This document shows positions 30,848-40,282 of a stretch of DNA of 64,000 nt, piece after piece; the first letter of the stretch is position 1; every line of letters starts with the position of its first letter. Made by a program: the position numbers and the translations under genes. The notes beneath the pieces are model-generated. The model did no database searches. It saw only the letters and a list, made by a program, of their open reading frames with translations, and was not told the origin of the DNA. This DNA is from Sinorhizobium sp. 8-89 (GTDB taxonomy: Bacteria > Pseudomonadota > Alphaproteobacteria > Rhizobiales > Rhizobiaceae). The stretch lies in contig NZ_JASKLR010000002.1 in the NCBI RefSeq assembly GCF_030124325.1, positions 110,023 through 174,022 of the forward strand, read 5' to 3'.

Positions 30848-30876
30848 TTGAAAGCCGCCTTTGCACTCCCCACATG
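30848..30876 (+). promoter_or_regulatory. Promoter of second AbcR-like RNA
   Basis: TTGAAA (30848-30853), a 17-base spacer, then CACATG (30871-30876), 7 bases before the second RNA. The -10 is weak, so activation by a regulator such as LsrB is plausible. Confidence 0.4.
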
Positions 30877-30883
30877 TTTTTTG

Positions 30884-30996
30884 GCTGATGCATATGGCGG
30901 CATTCTCCTCCCAGCCGCCGCAGCAGCTGTTCCCCTCTGGAGGTTTGAGACCTTCACAACTGTAAGGGCCCAAGTTTTCTTGTGGCCCTTTTTTTT
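30884..30996 (+). ncRNA. AbcR / alpha-r15 family small RNA, copy 2
   Basis: About 113 bases, a tandem duplicate of the first RNA. The 5' stem is GGCGGC (30896-30901)/GCCGCC (30914-30919); compared with copy 1 one T-A pair has become C-G, a compensatory change. The loop again carries CTCCTCCCA, the CU-rich CTGTTCCCCTCTGGAGG block is the same, and the terminator differs from copy 1 only in its flanking bases. The region between copies and the promoter are not similar, so each RNA has its own promoter. Confidence 0.82.
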
Positions 30997-31120
30997 GCCG
31001 ATGAAAGAGCATGATTTCGGGTCGATTCCGGCGTGTTGGCGCTGGATCAGGATGGGCTGCTTGGCGTCTGCGTTCCGCTTTGTCTGAGATCACAGGCATG
31101 TGATTTGTATATCGGCATTT

Positions 31121-31138
31121 ATCGATACATATATCGAT
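31121..31138 (+). promoter_or_regulatory. Inverted repeat operator before the ArsR-type gene
   Basis: ATCGATA-CATA-TATCGAT, 7-bp perfect arms, 24 bases upstream of the ATG. ArsR proteins bind such palindromes over their own promoter, so this is the likely autoregulatory site. Confidence 0.55.
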
Positions 31139-31162
31139 GTAACTAGATACGGCGATTTTGCA

Positions 31163-31453
31163 ATGGATAAAGATGAAATCCTGAAGGCGTTGGCGCATCC
31201 GGCTCGGATGGACATTCTTACATGGTTGAAGGAGCCGGAGGCACATTTCTCCGGCCAGGAGCATCCACTCGATATGGGTGTCTGCGCCGGACAGTTCGAA
31301 CGTTGCGGTCTATCGCAGTCGACCGTGTCGTCGCACCTCGCCGTCCTGCAGCGCGCCGGTCTGGTGACAACCCGGCGCGTCGGCCAGTGGGTTTTCTACA
31401 AGCGCAACGAGGAAACGATCGCCGAATTCCTGAAGGCCATCGGTAACCTCTGA
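31163..31453 (+). CDS. ArsR family transcriptional regulator
   Basis: A 96-residue winged-helix repressor. The recognition region LSQSTVSSHLAVLQRAGLVTTRRVGQWVFYKRN is typical of ArsR proteins. It lacks the metal-binding ELCVCDL-type motif of arsenic sensors; instead two cysteines occur just before the recognition helix (DMGVCAGQFERCGLS), which could sense electrophiles or thiol stress. It is followed after 46 bases by an old yellow enzyme gene, a common pairing for quinone/electrophile response. The start at MDKDEI is chosen because the upstream extension is unlike the family. Confidence 0.85.
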   Translation: MDKDEILKALAHPARMDILTWLKEPEAHFSGQEHPLDMGVCAGQFERCGLSQSTVSSHLAVLQRAGLVTTRRVGQWVFYKRNEETIAEFLKAIGNL

Positions 31454-31499
31454 CACCTTTCTTCCTCCCAAGTCTCAGCTGCAACGGAAAGGACATTTC

Positions 31500-32621
31500 A
31501 TGGCTTCACTTTTTGACCCGATCACGATCGGCGAAATCACGCTCCAGAATCGCGTCGTGATGGCTCCGCTCACCCGCAACCGCTCACCGAAAGCGGTCCC
31601 CAACACGCTGAACGTCACCTATTACGAGCAGCGCGCTTCCGCCGGCTTGCTGATCACTGAGGGGACGGCGATCACGCATCAGGGGCAAGGCTATGCCGAC
31701 GTTCCGGGTCTCTATAAGCCCGAGGCACTCGAAGGATGGCGCAAGGTGACGGATGCCGTTCACAGCGCCGGCGGCAAGATCGTCGTCCAGATGTGGCATG
31801 TAGGCCGTATCTCGCACACGTCTCTCCAGCCAAACGGCGGCCAGCCCGTCGGCCCCTCGGCGATCCGGGCAAAGTCGAAGACCTATCTCGTCAACGAGGA
31901 TGGAACCGGCGGGTTCGCAGAAACGTCCGAACCCCGCGCGCTGGAACTGGAAGAAATTGCTGGCATTGTCGAAGATTACCGCAGGGCGGCGCGCGCCGCG
32001 ATCAATGCCGGGTTCGATGGCATCGAGATCCATGCCGCGAACGGGTACCTGATCGACCAATTTTTGCGTTCCGGCTCCAACCAGCGCACCGACGCCTATG
32101 GCGGTTCGATCGAGAATCGCGCGCGCTTCATCTTCGAGGTTGTCGACGTGATCACGAAGGAGATCGGTGCAGGCCGGGTCGGCATCCGTATTTCGCCGGT
32201 CACTCCGGCCAATGATGCCTTTGACCCGGAGCCACAGGCGCTCTTCACTTATGTCGTGGAGAAACTTGCCCGCTATCCGCTTGCCTATATTCACGTCATC
32301 GAGGGCGCGACGGGCGGCGCGCGTGATCACCAGCAGGGCGATCACCCGTTCGACTATATCGGCCTCCGCGCTGCCTACACCGCGGCCGGCGGCAAGGCTG
32401 CCTGGATGACGAATAACGGATACGACCGAGACCTCGCCGTCAGAACGGTCGAAACTGGGGAGGCCGATCTCGTTGCTTTCGGCAAGCCCTTCATCGCCAA
32501 CCCCGACCTTGTCCACAGGCTGAAGGACAACGCACCGCTCAACGCTCCCGACCAGGCAACGTTCTACGGTGGCGGCGCCAAGGGATACACCGATTATCCG
32601 CTGCTCGAGCAGGTTGCTTGA
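31500..32621 (+). CDS. Old yellow enzyme family NADH:flavin oxidoreductase (alkene reductase)
   Basis: A 373-residue FMN-dependent TIM-barrel enzyme of the NemA/OYE class, reducing activated alkenes, nitro compounds or N-ethylmaleimide. Characteristic text is LFDPITIGEITLQNRVVMAPLTRNRS, VVQMWHVGRISH, the active-site GFDGIEIHAANGYLIDQFLRSGSNQRTDAYGGSIENRARF, and the C-terminal FGKPFIANPDLVHRL. It is co-directional with and probably repressed by the preceding ArsR-type regulator. Confidence 0.92.
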   Translation: MASLFDPITIGEITLQNRVVMAPLTRNRSPKAVPNTLNVTYYEQRASAGLLITEGTAITHQGQGYADVPGLYKPEALEGWRKVTDAVHSAGGKIVVQMWHVGRISHTSLQPNGGQPVGPSAIRAKSKTYLVNEDGTGGFAETSEPRALELEEIAGIVEDYRRAARAAINAGFDGIEIHAANGYLIDQFLRSGSNQRTDAYGGSIENRARFIFEVVDVITKEIGAGRVGIRISPVTPANDAFDPEPQALFTYVVEKLARYPLAYIHVIEGATGGARDHQQGDHPFDYIGLRAAYTAAGGKAAWMTNNGYDRDLAVRTVETGEADLVAFGKPFIANPDLVHRLKDNAPLNAPDQATFYGGGAKGYTDYPLLEQVA

Positions 32622-32637
32622 GGCCTTGGCCAAAACG

Positions 32638-32665
32638 AAGGGCCTCGCGCAATGCGGGGCCCTTT
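32638..32665 (+). terminator. Terminator after the OYE gene
   Basis: AAGGGCC (32638-32644) pairs with GGCCCTT (32658-32664), extended inside by a T-G pair and CGC/GCG, with a short T-run. It separates the ArsR-OYE unit from the next gene. Confidence 0.6.
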
Positions 32666-32693
32666 CCCATCACGAATCTACTATCCTGCCCTG

Positions 32694-33488
32694 ATGTTTG
32701 CTTCCTGGATTGAGAGATGGTCGCTGGTGCCCGATGGCGAGGCGATCACCACCCGTTCGAGCCGCCTGCTGCCGGTGCGCTGGCGCGGCCTGCCGGCAAT
32801 GCTCAAGGTTGCGCAGGAAGCGGAGGAAAAATTCGGCGGTTTGCTGATGCGCTGGTGGGATGGTCATGGCGCGGCTCGCGTCTATGCCGAGAGCGGTGAA
32901 GCCATCCTCATGGAGCGTGCGGAAAGCCGGCGCTCGCTCTTTCACATGGCGATGACGGGCAGTGACGATGCCGCGACGCGGATCATCTGCCGCACGATCG
33001 CCTCGCTGCATACTACGCGCTCGATGCCACTCCCGGAGCTCGTACCGCTCGAAAGATGGTTCGAAGCGCTCGAACCAACGGCGCATGCCCAAGCCGGTCT
33101 GTTCGAGATTTGTGCTGGTGCGGCAAGGGTGCTTTTCGCCGATCCTCATCCGCCGACCGTGCTGCACGGCGACATCCACCATGGAAACATCCTTGACTTT
33201 GGTGAACGGGGCTGGCTCGCGATCGATCCGAAGCGTCTCCATGGCGAGCGGGGCTTCGACTATGCAAACCTCTTTTGTAATCCTGAATTGCCGATCGTCA
33301 CAGCGCCTGGGCGACTCGAGAAACAACTCGCGATCGTAGCGCAGGAGGCGCAGCTCGAGCCACGGCGGATTCTTTGCTGGTGCCTTGCCTATGCCGGCCT
33401 GTCGGCAGCCTGGTTCCTGCAGGACGGCGAAAGTGCTGAAAACCCGCTTGCAGTGGCTGAGATTGCCGCGGCTGCACTGAACCGCTAA
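32694..33488 (+). CDS. Aminoglycoside/hydroxyurea phosphotransferase-like kinase
   Basis: A 264-residue protein of the APH(6)/hydroxyurea kinase family (StrB-like). The catalytic loop VLHGDIHHGNILDF (Brenner-type HGDxHxxN) and the metal site LAIDPKRLHGERGFDYANLF are both intact. Members phosphorylate streptomycin or hydroxyurea, but chromosomal copies often have other small-molecule substrates. The start at MFASWIERW fits the family; an upstream extension lies in the terminator region. Confidence 0.8.
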   Translation: MFASWIERWSLVPDGEAITTRSSRLLPVRWRGLPAMLKVAQEAEEKFGGLLMRWWDGHGAARVYAESGEAILMERAESRRSLFHMAMTGSDDAATRIICRTIASLHTTRSMPLPELVPLERWFEALEPTAHAQAGLFEICAGAARVLFADPHPPTVLHGDIHHGNILDFGERGWLAIDPKRLHGERGFDYANLFCNPELPIVTAPGRLEKQLAIVAQEAQLEPRRILCWCLAYAGLSAAWFLQDGESAENPLAVAEIAAAALNR

Positions 33489-33531
33489 AGCTCACGGCGT
33501 TCTCGATGGAGAACGGTCACGGGAGAGCAAT

Positions 33532-34041
33532 ATGCAAATCAGGGATGCGGTCGACGCCGACATCGAGGCCATTCGCGACATCTACAATGACGCGGTGGCG
33601 AACACGACGGCGATCTGGAACGAAACGGTCGTCGATGTCGCCAATCGCGCAGCCTGGCTCAAAGCGCGGAAGACGGCAGGTTTTCCTGTTCTCGTTGCAC
33701 AGTCCGAAACCGGCGAAGTCATCGGCTATGCCTCCTTCGGCGAATGGCGTGCTTTCGACGGCTATCGCCACACGGTCGAGCATTCGGTCTATGTGCGCAG
33801 CGACCGGCGCGGCGGCGGTATCGGCCGGGCGTTGATGGTCGCGCTCATCGAGCGCGCCGAGGCACTCGGCAAGCATGTGATGGTCGCCGGAATTGAATCG
33901 AGCAACCTCCCCTCGATCCGTTTGCACGAGCAACTGGGCTTCAAACAAACCGGCCACATGAAGGAAGTCGGGACGAAATTCGGTCGCTGGCTTGATTTGA
34001 CCTTTATGCAACTGGTTCTGCGCACAGGCTCGCCGAACTGA
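33532..34041 (+). CDS. GNAT N-acetyltransferase (phosphinothricin/methionine sulfoximine type)
   Basis: A 169-residue GNAT enzyme of the Pat/Bar/MnaT class, which acetylates phosphinothricin, methionine sulfone or sulfoximine. Visible are IRDIYNDAVANTTAIWNE, the acetyl-CoA loop VRSDRRGGGIGRALM, and the family block VMVAGIESSNLPSIRLHEQLGFKQTGHMKEVGTKFGRWLDL. It has a GAGAG ribosome site before the ATG and follows the kinase by 43 bases, so the two may be co-transcribed. Confidence 0.88.
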   Translation: MQIRDAVDADIEAIRDIYNDAVANTTAIWNETVVDVANRAAWLKARKTAGFPVLVAQSETGEVIGYASFGEWRAFDGYRHTVEHSVYVRSDRRGGGIGRALMVALIERAEALGKHVMVAGIESSNLPSIRLHEQLGFKQTGHMKEVGTKFGRWLDLTFMQLVLRTGSPN

Positions 34042-34113
34042 GATTGCCTTCGCCTGTTTTTCGCCGCCTACGAAGATGCTATGTATGCTCACTCGTTGTC
34101 GCTGAGGAGCCGC

Positions 34114-35100
34114 ATGGGCGAACAGAGCAGAGCGGGCAGATGCCACATCTGGGGCAACCGAATGGGACGTCTGGCGCGCGCTGCAGGAGCCGCGTTGTGG
34201 GTCTCCGGCTGGCTTGCCGGTGCGGTCTCCGGTGTTGCAGAGGCCCGCACCGATGCGCCGGTCGCGCCGCGAAAGTGCCTCTATTCGGGTGTGTCCGCGG
34301 CAAACCCCTCCGTCCGCCTCTGCATCAGCCCCGATAATTTTGCCCGAGATGTCTGCGGCATCATTGAGCACTATGCCTTGGTGAACGATCTGCCGGCTCC
34401 CTTCTTTGCCCGGCTGATCTGGCGCGAAAGTCTTTTCCAGCCAGACGCTATCAGTCCGAAGGGCGCGGAGGGAATTGCCCAGTTCATGCCCGCAACGGCA
34501 AAGCTGCGCGGCTTGTCGAACAGTTTCGATGCTGTGGCGGCTCTTGGCAAATCGGCCGAGTATTTAAGCGAGCTCAAGTCGCGCTATGGCAATCTCGGTT
34601 TTGCGGCAGCGGCCTACAATGCTGGCGAGGCGGGCCTTGAGCGCTTCCTCGAAAACGACCGGCTACCATACGAGACGCGCGACTATGTCTTGGCGATTAC
34701 AGCCTATCCCGTCGAAGACTGGCGGGATAATCCACCGAAGTCGCTCAATCTCGAACTCGACAAGGGCAAGAGCTTCCTGGATGGCTGCGTCGCGCTGGCC
34801 AATACCCGGCGGCTGCGCGAGCTGGTCATAGCCGATGAGGCCGTCTGGGCGCCGTGGGGTGTCCAACTGTCGGCGCATTACCAGAAATCCGTTGCGCAAC
34901 GGCTGTTCTTGCATGCGGTGAAAAGACTGCCGGCGCCAATCAACACCGAAAAGGCAGTCCTCGTAAGGGAGCGCAACGGCGCCTTCGGAGCGAGAAGACG
35001 ATACGCGGCCCGCATTGGTAGGCAGACGCGCGCCGAGGCAAACGAGCTTTGCGCCGCCATACGCAAGAGCGGCGGCGCCTGTATCGTTTTCAAGAACTGA
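34114..35100 (+). CDS. Exported lytic transglycosylase (SLT domain)
   Basis: A 328-residue protein that probably cleaves peptidoglycan glycan strands. A basic N-region and hydrophobic core (ARAAGAALWVSGWLAGAVSGVAEA) form a signal peptide. The SLT domain begins at LPAPFFARLIWRESLFQPDAISPKGAEGIAQFMPATAKLRGL, with the catalytic Glu in WRES, and contains AAAYNAGEAGLERFL. The C-terminal 130 residues are less conserved. The ATG at 34114 follows AGGAG at 4 bases; 34162 and 34081 are alternative starts. Confidence 0.85.
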   Translation: MGEQSRAGRCHIWGNRMGRLARAAGAALWVSGWLAGAVSGVAEARTDAPVAPRKCLYSGVSAANPSVRLCISPDNFARDVCGIIEHYALVNDLPAPFFARLIWRESLFQPDAISPKGAEGIAQFMPATAKLRGLSNSFDAVAALGKSAEYLSELKSRYGNLGFAAAAYNAGEAGLERFLENDRLPYETRDYVLAITAYPVEDWRDNPPKSLNLELDKGKSFLDGCVALANTRRLRELVIADEAVWAPWGVQLSAHYQKSVAQRLFLHAVKRLPAPINTEKAVLVRERNGAFGARRRYAARIGRQTRAEANELCAAIRKSGGACIVFKN

Positions 35101-35143
35101 GGCCCAGGCGTCCCGGCACGGTCGTCAACTGCGTTCCGCGGGA

Positions 35144-36115
35144 TTACGGAAGGCAGCCGAGCGAGACGAGAGTTGCCATAACCGCGTCATCGATCGGCGT
35201 TTGCGGCTCCTCACCGAGCGTGGCGATCAGCCGATCATTCCGCATATCGAGCGGCTCGCGCCAAAGATAGCGCATTTCCTTGAGCTCCTTGAAAAATGGC
35301 ACGAAGGGCGACGCAAGGGTCACGAGCCACCAGGGAAACCTTTTGACCTCGAGATCAGGCTTCCCGACAGCGCGCCGGATGGCCGTAATCATCTTGGTGC
35401 CGTCGTCGTCGAAGAAACCGCGCATGTGGTAGACAGCAAATGGTGGAAGGCTCTCCGCGCGTTCGATCAACCGGATCATCGTCTCTGCGACATCCGGCAA
35501 ATAGGCCCATTGGTGGGCCGTTCCCTTCTTCCCCGGATAGCTGATCGCAACAAGCGGCTTCCCCGGCTTCACCAACCCTTGGGAGAACCAGTTGTTCGCG
35601 GCGCTCGGGCCAAAGAAGTCCCCTGCCCGCAGAATGATAACACCGACACCGGCTTCCGACGCTGCCAATAATCTTGCTTCCATTTCCTTGCGGATGGCGC
35701 CTTTTTCCGTTCGTGGGTTCTGCGGCGCATCTTCGTTGAGCACCCGGAAGACATCGGGTCCAAAATTATAGATCGTACCGGGCAAGACGATGCGCGCACC
35801 GACCGCCTTGGCCGCAGCGATCGTGTTATCGAGCATCGGCAGCACGAGTTTGCCCCAGTTCCGATAACCGGGCGGATTGACCGCGTGTACGATTACGCTC
35901 GCTCCCTCCGCCGCGGCTCGCACATCCGTGGCGTTCATCGCGTCGCCCTGCATCCATTCGAAGGCCGACATGTTTCTGGATGCCTTCGCCGCATCCCGGT
36001 TCAATGCCCGGATCGTCCACCCGCGGAGGTGAAGGCCGCGGGCCACCGCTCCCCCTATTCCCCCAGTTGCGCCCAGCACCAGAACTGTTCCTGAATTGCC
36101 CTGCGTTTCCGTCAT
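35144..36115 (-). CDS. NAD(P)-binding epimerase/dehydratase-like protein
   Basis: A 323-residue Rossmann-fold protein of the extended/atypical SDR type. The N-terminus VLVLGATGGIGGAVARGLHLRGW carries the nucleotide-binding glycine motif, followed by VIVHAVNPPGYRNW. The usual YxxxK catalytic motif is not obvious; around the expected place the text is PGTIYNFGPDVF. It is divergent from a LysR gene with a 91-base shared promoter, so that regulator probably controls it. Substrate unknown. Confidence 0.78.
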   Translation of the reverse strand: MTETQGNSGTVLVLGATGGIGGAVARGLHLRGWTIRALNRDAAKASRNMSAFEWMQGDAMNATDVRAAAEGASVIVHAVNPPGYRNWGKLVLPMLDNTIAAAKAVGARIVLPGTIYNFGPDVFRVLNEDAPQNPRTEKGAIRKEMEARLLAASEAGVGVIILRAGDFFGPSAANNWFSQGLVKPGKPLVAISYPGKKGTAHQWAYLPDVAETMIRLIERAESLPPFAVYHMRGFFDDDGTKMITAIRRAVGKPDLEVKRFPWWLVTLASPFVPFFKELKEMRYLWREPLDMRNDRLIATLGEEPQTPIDDAVMATLVSLGCLP

Positions 36116-36206
36116 TTCTCTCTCCATCGCTTCGATGGATTGAGGATCGCCGGTGTTCGTGCCAAACGGAATTGTCTAAATAACTATGGCAGCTATACTT
36201 AAATTT

Positions 36207-37100
36207 ATGAACAAGGCTGAACCGAGCTGGGATTTTTACCGCACCTTTCTGATGGTCCTGAGCGAAGGATCGTTGTCGGCGGCGGCGCGCGAACTTGGGC
36301 TGACCCAGCCGACGGTCGGTCGTCATGTCGACGCGCTGGAAGAAGTCCTCGGTTTTCCGCTGTTTACTCGCTCGCCGCAGGGCCTGTTGCCGACCGACGC
36401 AGCCCTGGAACTGAAGCCCTATGCCGAAGCCCTGGCGGCCACCTCCTCCGCTTTGCTTCGCGCCGCCTCCGGCCAGCATGGTGCGGTTGGCGGAACCGTC
36501 CGCATCAGCGCCAGCGAGGTGATCGGCATAGAGGTCTTGCCGCCGATCCTTGCAGAACTTAACCGGGAATATCCGGACCTCACCATCGAGCTTTCCGCAT
36601 CGGACGCGGTCGAGGATCTTTTGCACCAGGAGGCTGACATCGCCGTGCGCATGGTCAGACCGGCGCAGGATGCCTTGGTTGCCCTTCATATCGGCGCAGT
36701 GCCGCTCGGCTTCCATGCGCATCGGTCCTATCTCGACCGTCGCGGCGTTCCTGAAACCATCGATGACCTCTCCCGCCACACCCTGATAGGTTTCGATCGG
36801 GAAACTGCTGCGATCCGGAGCATCATGGCGCGCACGCCGGATCTGCCGGCGGTGCGTTTTGCGCTGAAGACCGACAGCAATGTCGCGCAGCTCGCGGCCA
36901 TACGAGCCGGCTTCGGCATCGGCATCTGCCAGAACGCGCTTGCCGCCCGCGATCCTCAGTTTGTCCATGTGCTTTCCGACACCTTTGAGATGAAACTCGA
37001 AACCTGGCTCGTGATGCACGAAAACCTGCGCGCGAGCCCGCGCTGCCGTGTCACCTTTGATGCTTTGGCCAAGGGGCTCAAGGGCTATGTCCGGCAATAG
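36207..37100 (+). CDS. LysR family transcriptional regulator
   Basis: A 297-residue LTTR with N-terminal HTH (FYRTFLMVLSEGSLSAAARELGLTQPTVGRHVDALEEVLG) and an effector domain (GGTVRISASEVIGIEVLPPILAELNREYPDLTIEL). It is divergent from the NAD(P)-binding protein gene, the likely target. A start 7 codons upstream (36186) is also open; neither start has a strong ribosome site. Confidence 0.85.
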   Translation: MNKAEPSWDFYRTFLMVLSEGSLSAAARELGLTQPTVGRHVDALEEVLGFPLFTRSPQGLLPTDAALELKPYAEALAATSSALLRAASGQHGAVGGTVRISASEVIGIEVLPPILAELNREYPDLTIELSASDAVEDLLHQEADIAVRMVRPAQDALVALHIGAVPLGFHAHRSYLDRRGVPETIDDLSRHTLIGFDRETAAIRSIMARTPDLPAVRFALKTDSNVAQLAAIRAGFGIGICQNALAARDPQFVHVLSDTFEMKLETWLVMHENLRASPRCRVTFDALAKGLKGYVRQ

Positions 37101-37123
37101 CGCCAGGGTGTGCGCGGCCAACA

Positions 37124-37151
37124 AAAAGCCCGCCGGCAAGGGCGGGCTTTT
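37124..37151. terminator. Bidirectional Rho-independent terminator
   Basis: An 11-bp stem AAAAGCCCGCC (37124-37134) with GGCGGGCTTTT (37141-37151) and a 6-base loop. A- and T-runs flank it, so it serves both the LysR gene and the convergent gyrA. Confidence 0.9.
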
Positions 37152-37173
37152 CAGTTCTAGCATGTAAGTACGA

Positions 37174-39951
37174 TCAGTCTTCAGAAACTTCAGGTGACTC
37201 CGGCGCGATACCTTCGCCAAGCGCAGCTTCCACAATCTCGTCCTCGCCGTCCGGCTCGCTGATCCGCTCGACAGACACGACCTTCTCGTCCTTGGCGGTC
37301 GAGAAGATCGTAACGCCCTTCGTCGCACGGCTGGCCAGACGGATGCCGCTGACGGGCACGCGAATGAGCTGACCACCATCGGAGACGAGCATGATCTGGT
37401 CGTTGAATTCGACCGGGAAGGCGGCGACCAGCTCGCCGATCTCGGCCGTCTTCGAGGTGTCGGTGGCGCGGATGCCTTTGCCGCCGCGGCCTGACGTGCG
37501 GAAGTCGTAGGAGGACGAACGCTTGCCGAAGCCTTTTTCGGAGACCGTCAGCACGAATTGCTCGCGTGCCTTCAGTTCCTCGTAGCGCTCGTTGGAAAGC
37601 TCGCCGCCGTCGGTGACTTCTTCGCCGACCAGAGCGATTTCCTCTTCTTCGCCGTTCGTGCGCCGCTCGGCGGCTGCTCGCTTCAGATAGGCCGCACGCT
37701 CCCACGGCTCCGCATCGACATGGCCAACGATCGCCATAGAGATGATCCGGTCACTATCGCCAAGCGAGATGCCGCGCACGCCGATCGAATTGCGGCCCGC
37801 AAAGACACGCACGTCCGAGACCGGGAAGCGAATGCATTGGCCGAGCGCCGTCGTCAGCAGCACGTCGTCCAGCTCGGTACAGGTGTCGACAGAGAGGATT
37901 TCGTCGCCCTCTTCGTCGAGCTTCATCGCGATCTTACCGTTGCGGTTGACCTGGACGAAATCCGAGAGCTTGTTGCGGCGGACCGTGCCGCGGGTGGTCG
38001 AGAACATCACGTCCAGGTTTTCCCAGGTCGTTTCGTCTTCGGGCAGCGGCATGATCGTGGTGATGCGTTCACCGGGTTCGAGCGGCAGCATGTTGATCAG
38101 GGCCTTGCCGCGCGATTGAGGCGTACCGATCGGAAGTCGCCAGACCTTTTCCTTGTAGACGATGCCGCGCGACGAGAAGAACAGTACCGGCGTATGAGTG
38201 TTGGCAACGAATAGCCGGGTAACGAAATCCTCGTCCCGCGTCGCCATGCCGGATCGGCCCTTACCGCCGCGGCGCTGCGCCCTGTAGGTGGTCAGCGGCA
38301 CGCGCTTGATATAGCCGAGATGAGAAACCGTCACGACCATATCTTCCTGGGCGATCAGGTCTTCGTCGTCCATATCGGGGCCGCCTTCGGCGATCTCGGT
38401 CCGCCGTGGCGTTCCGAATTCGTCGCGGACAGCTTCCATTTCCTGCTTAACGATCGACATGATCCGCAGGCGCGAGGAGAGGATATCGAGGTAGTCCTTG
38501 ATTTCCTCGCCGATCTTGTTGAGTTCGTCGCCGATTTCGTCACGACCGAGCGCTGTCAGGCGTTGCAGGCGCAGGTCGAGGATGGCGCGGGCCTGCTCTT
38601 CCGAGAGATGGTAGGTGCCGTCATCGTTGATGCGGTGACGCGGATCGTCGATCAGACGAATGAGCGCATCTACGTCATGCGCCGGCCAGCGGCGCTCCAT
38701 CAACTGCTCGCGCGCCGTCTGCGGATCGGGCGCCTGGCGGATCAGCTTGATGATTTCGTCGATATTGGCGACGGCGATGGCGAGACCGACCAACACATGC
38801 GCGCGCTCGCGCGCCTTGCGAAGCAGGAATTTTGTTCTCCGGCTAACGACTTCTTCGCGGAAGGAGACGAAGGCGCGCAGCATGTCGAGCAGCGTCATCT
38901 GCTCCGGCTTGCCGCCGTTGAGCGCCACCATGTTGCAGCCGAACGAGGTCTGCAGCGGCGTGTAGCGGTAGAGCTGGTTGAGGATGACCTCGGCGTTGGC
39001 GTCGCGCTTCAGCTCGATGACGACGCGATAGCCCTGGCGGTCGGATTCGTCGCGAAGGTCCGAGATGCCTTCGATGCGCTTGTCGCGCACCAGCTCGGCC
39101 ATCTTCTCGATCATCGTCGCCTTGTTCACCTGATAGGGGATCTCGGTGATGATGATCTGCTCGCGATCGCCGCGCATCGGCTCGACATGGGCACGTCCGC
39201 GCATGATCACGGAGCCGCGGCCTGTCTCATAGGCCTGGCGGATGCCGGAACGGCCGAGAATCAATGCGCCGGTCGGAAAATCCGGCCCCGGAATGATCTC
39301 CATCAGCTCCGGCAGTTCGATCGCCGGATTGTCGATCAGCGCGATGCAGCCGTTGATGACTTCGCCGAGATTGTGTGGCGGGATGTTTGTCGCCATGCCG
39401 ACGGCAATACCGCCTGCACCGTTCACCAGCAGGTTCGGGAATTTCGCCGGTACGACGACCGGCTCATGCAGCGTGCCATCGTAGTTGTCACGGAAATCGA
39501 CCGTTTCCTTGTCGAGATCGTCGAGCAGCGAATGGGCCGCCTTCTGCAGCCGGCATTCGGTATAGCGTTCGGCCGCAGGCGGGTCGCCGTCGACCGAACC
39601 GAAGTTGCCCTGACCGTCGATCAACGGCAATCGCAGCGACCAGTCCTGCGCCATACGTGCCAGCGCATCGTAAATCGCCATGTTGCCGTGCGGGTGGTAT
39701 TTACCCATCACGTCACCAGTGACGCGGGCGCACTTGACGTATTTCTTGTTCCAGTCGATGCCGAGCTCGCTCATCCCGTAGAGGATGCGCCGGTGAACGG
39801 GTTTCAGGCCGTCGCGCACGTCGGGAAGCGCGCGGGAAACGATCACGCTCATCGCGTAATCGAGATAGGACCGCTGCATTTCCTCGATGATGGAAATCGG
39901 CTCGATGCCTGGCGGAGTTTTTCCGCCGCCGGGAGTGCTTTGTTCAGTCAA
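37174..39951 (-). CDS. gyrA: DNA gyrase subunit A
   Basis: A 925-residue protein forming the A2B2 gyrase that introduces negative supercoils. The breakage-reunion domain starts [29 protein letters not shown]; the catalytic tyrosine lies in [10 protein letters not shown]. The C-terminal beta-pinwheel carries the GyrA box QRRGGKGR. In the quinolone-determining region the text is [11 protein letters not shown], so the residue equivalent to E. coli Ser83 is Met and Asp82 is Asn. The start codon is TTG. The length exceeds E. coli's 875 residues because of inserts such as [16 protein letters not shown]. Confidence 0.97.
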   Translation of the reverse strand: MTEQSTPGGGKTPPGIEPISIIEEMQRSYLDYAMSVIVSRALPDVRDGLKPVHRRILYGMSELGIDWNKKYVKCARVTGDVMGKYHPHGNMAIYDALARMAQDWSLRLPLIDGQGNFGSVDGDPPAAERYTECRLQKAAHSLLDDLDKETVDFRDNYDGTLHEPVVVPAKFPNLLVNGAGGIAVGMATNIPPHNLGEVINGCIALIDNPAIELPELMEIIPGPDFPTGALILGRSGIRQAYETGRGSVIMRGRAHVEPMRGDREQIIITEIPYQVNKATMIEKMAELVRDKRIEGISDLRDESDRQGYRVVIELKRDANAEVILNQLYRYTPLQTSFGCNMVALNGGKPEQMTLLDMLRAFVSFREEVVSRRTKFLLRKARERAHVLVGLAIAVANIDEIIKLIRQAPDPQTAREQLMERRWPAHDVDALIRLIDDPRHRINDDGTYHLSEEQARAILDLRLQRLTALGRDEIGDELNKIGEEIKDYLDILSSRLRIMSIVKQEMEAVRDEFGTPRRTEIAEGGPDMDDEDLIAQEDMVVTVSHLGYIKRVPLTTYRAQRRGGKGRSGMATRDEDFVTRLFVANTHTPVLFFSSRGIVYKEKVWRLPIGTPQSRGKALINMLPLEPGERITTIMPLPEDETTWENLDVMFSTTRGTVRRNKLSDFVQVNRNGKIAMKLDEEGDEILSVDTCTELDDVLLTTALGQCIRFPVSDVRVFAGRNSIGVRGISLGDSDRIISMAIVGHVDAEPWERAAYLKRAAAERRTNGEEEEIALVGEEVTDGGELSNERYEELKAREQFVLTVSEKGFGKRSSSYDFRTSGRGGKGIRATDTSKTAEIGELVAAFPVEFNDQIMLVSDGGQLIRVPVSGIRLASRATKGVTIFSTAKDEKVVSVERISEPDGEDEIVEAALGEGIAPESPEVSED

Positions 39952-40282
39952 TGTTGATCACGATCTTTGTTCAGAATCAGTCGGTTTTTTATAGCCGAAT
40001 GCGGCTCTAAGCGCCAATTTTTGCAGTTGGTTGTGAACAGTCTTTTGCCGCAGGAACAGGCTTTTCTAGGGCATTCGTCCGGAAATCGGAACGAGATTTG
40101 CGAGGCGCCGAGCATGCGCGCCGCGCATCTCTGACGATCAGGGCCGCGAGGCATGTCCCAAGTCGGTTTAAGCCATTGATCGGCCGTTGGCTAGCCGCCC
40201 CTTTCCAAGCTCGCCGCGCTTGCCTAACAATGCGCGCAAGCCACCGGGAAAACCCGGCGTAGCAATCCGGAAGGGGAAACGG
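39952..40282. other. Divergent intergenic region gyrA / MarC-type gene
   Basis: 331 bases with no gene. It must contain the gyrA promoter and the promoter of the membrane protein gene; AT-rich sequence lies just upstream of gyrA (39960-40030). No palindromic repeat or clear operator is seen. Confidence 0.4.

Noticed and set aside
38320-39957. 545-codon plus-strand frame over gyrA
   Set aside because: Antisense of gyrA; no ribosome site or domain.
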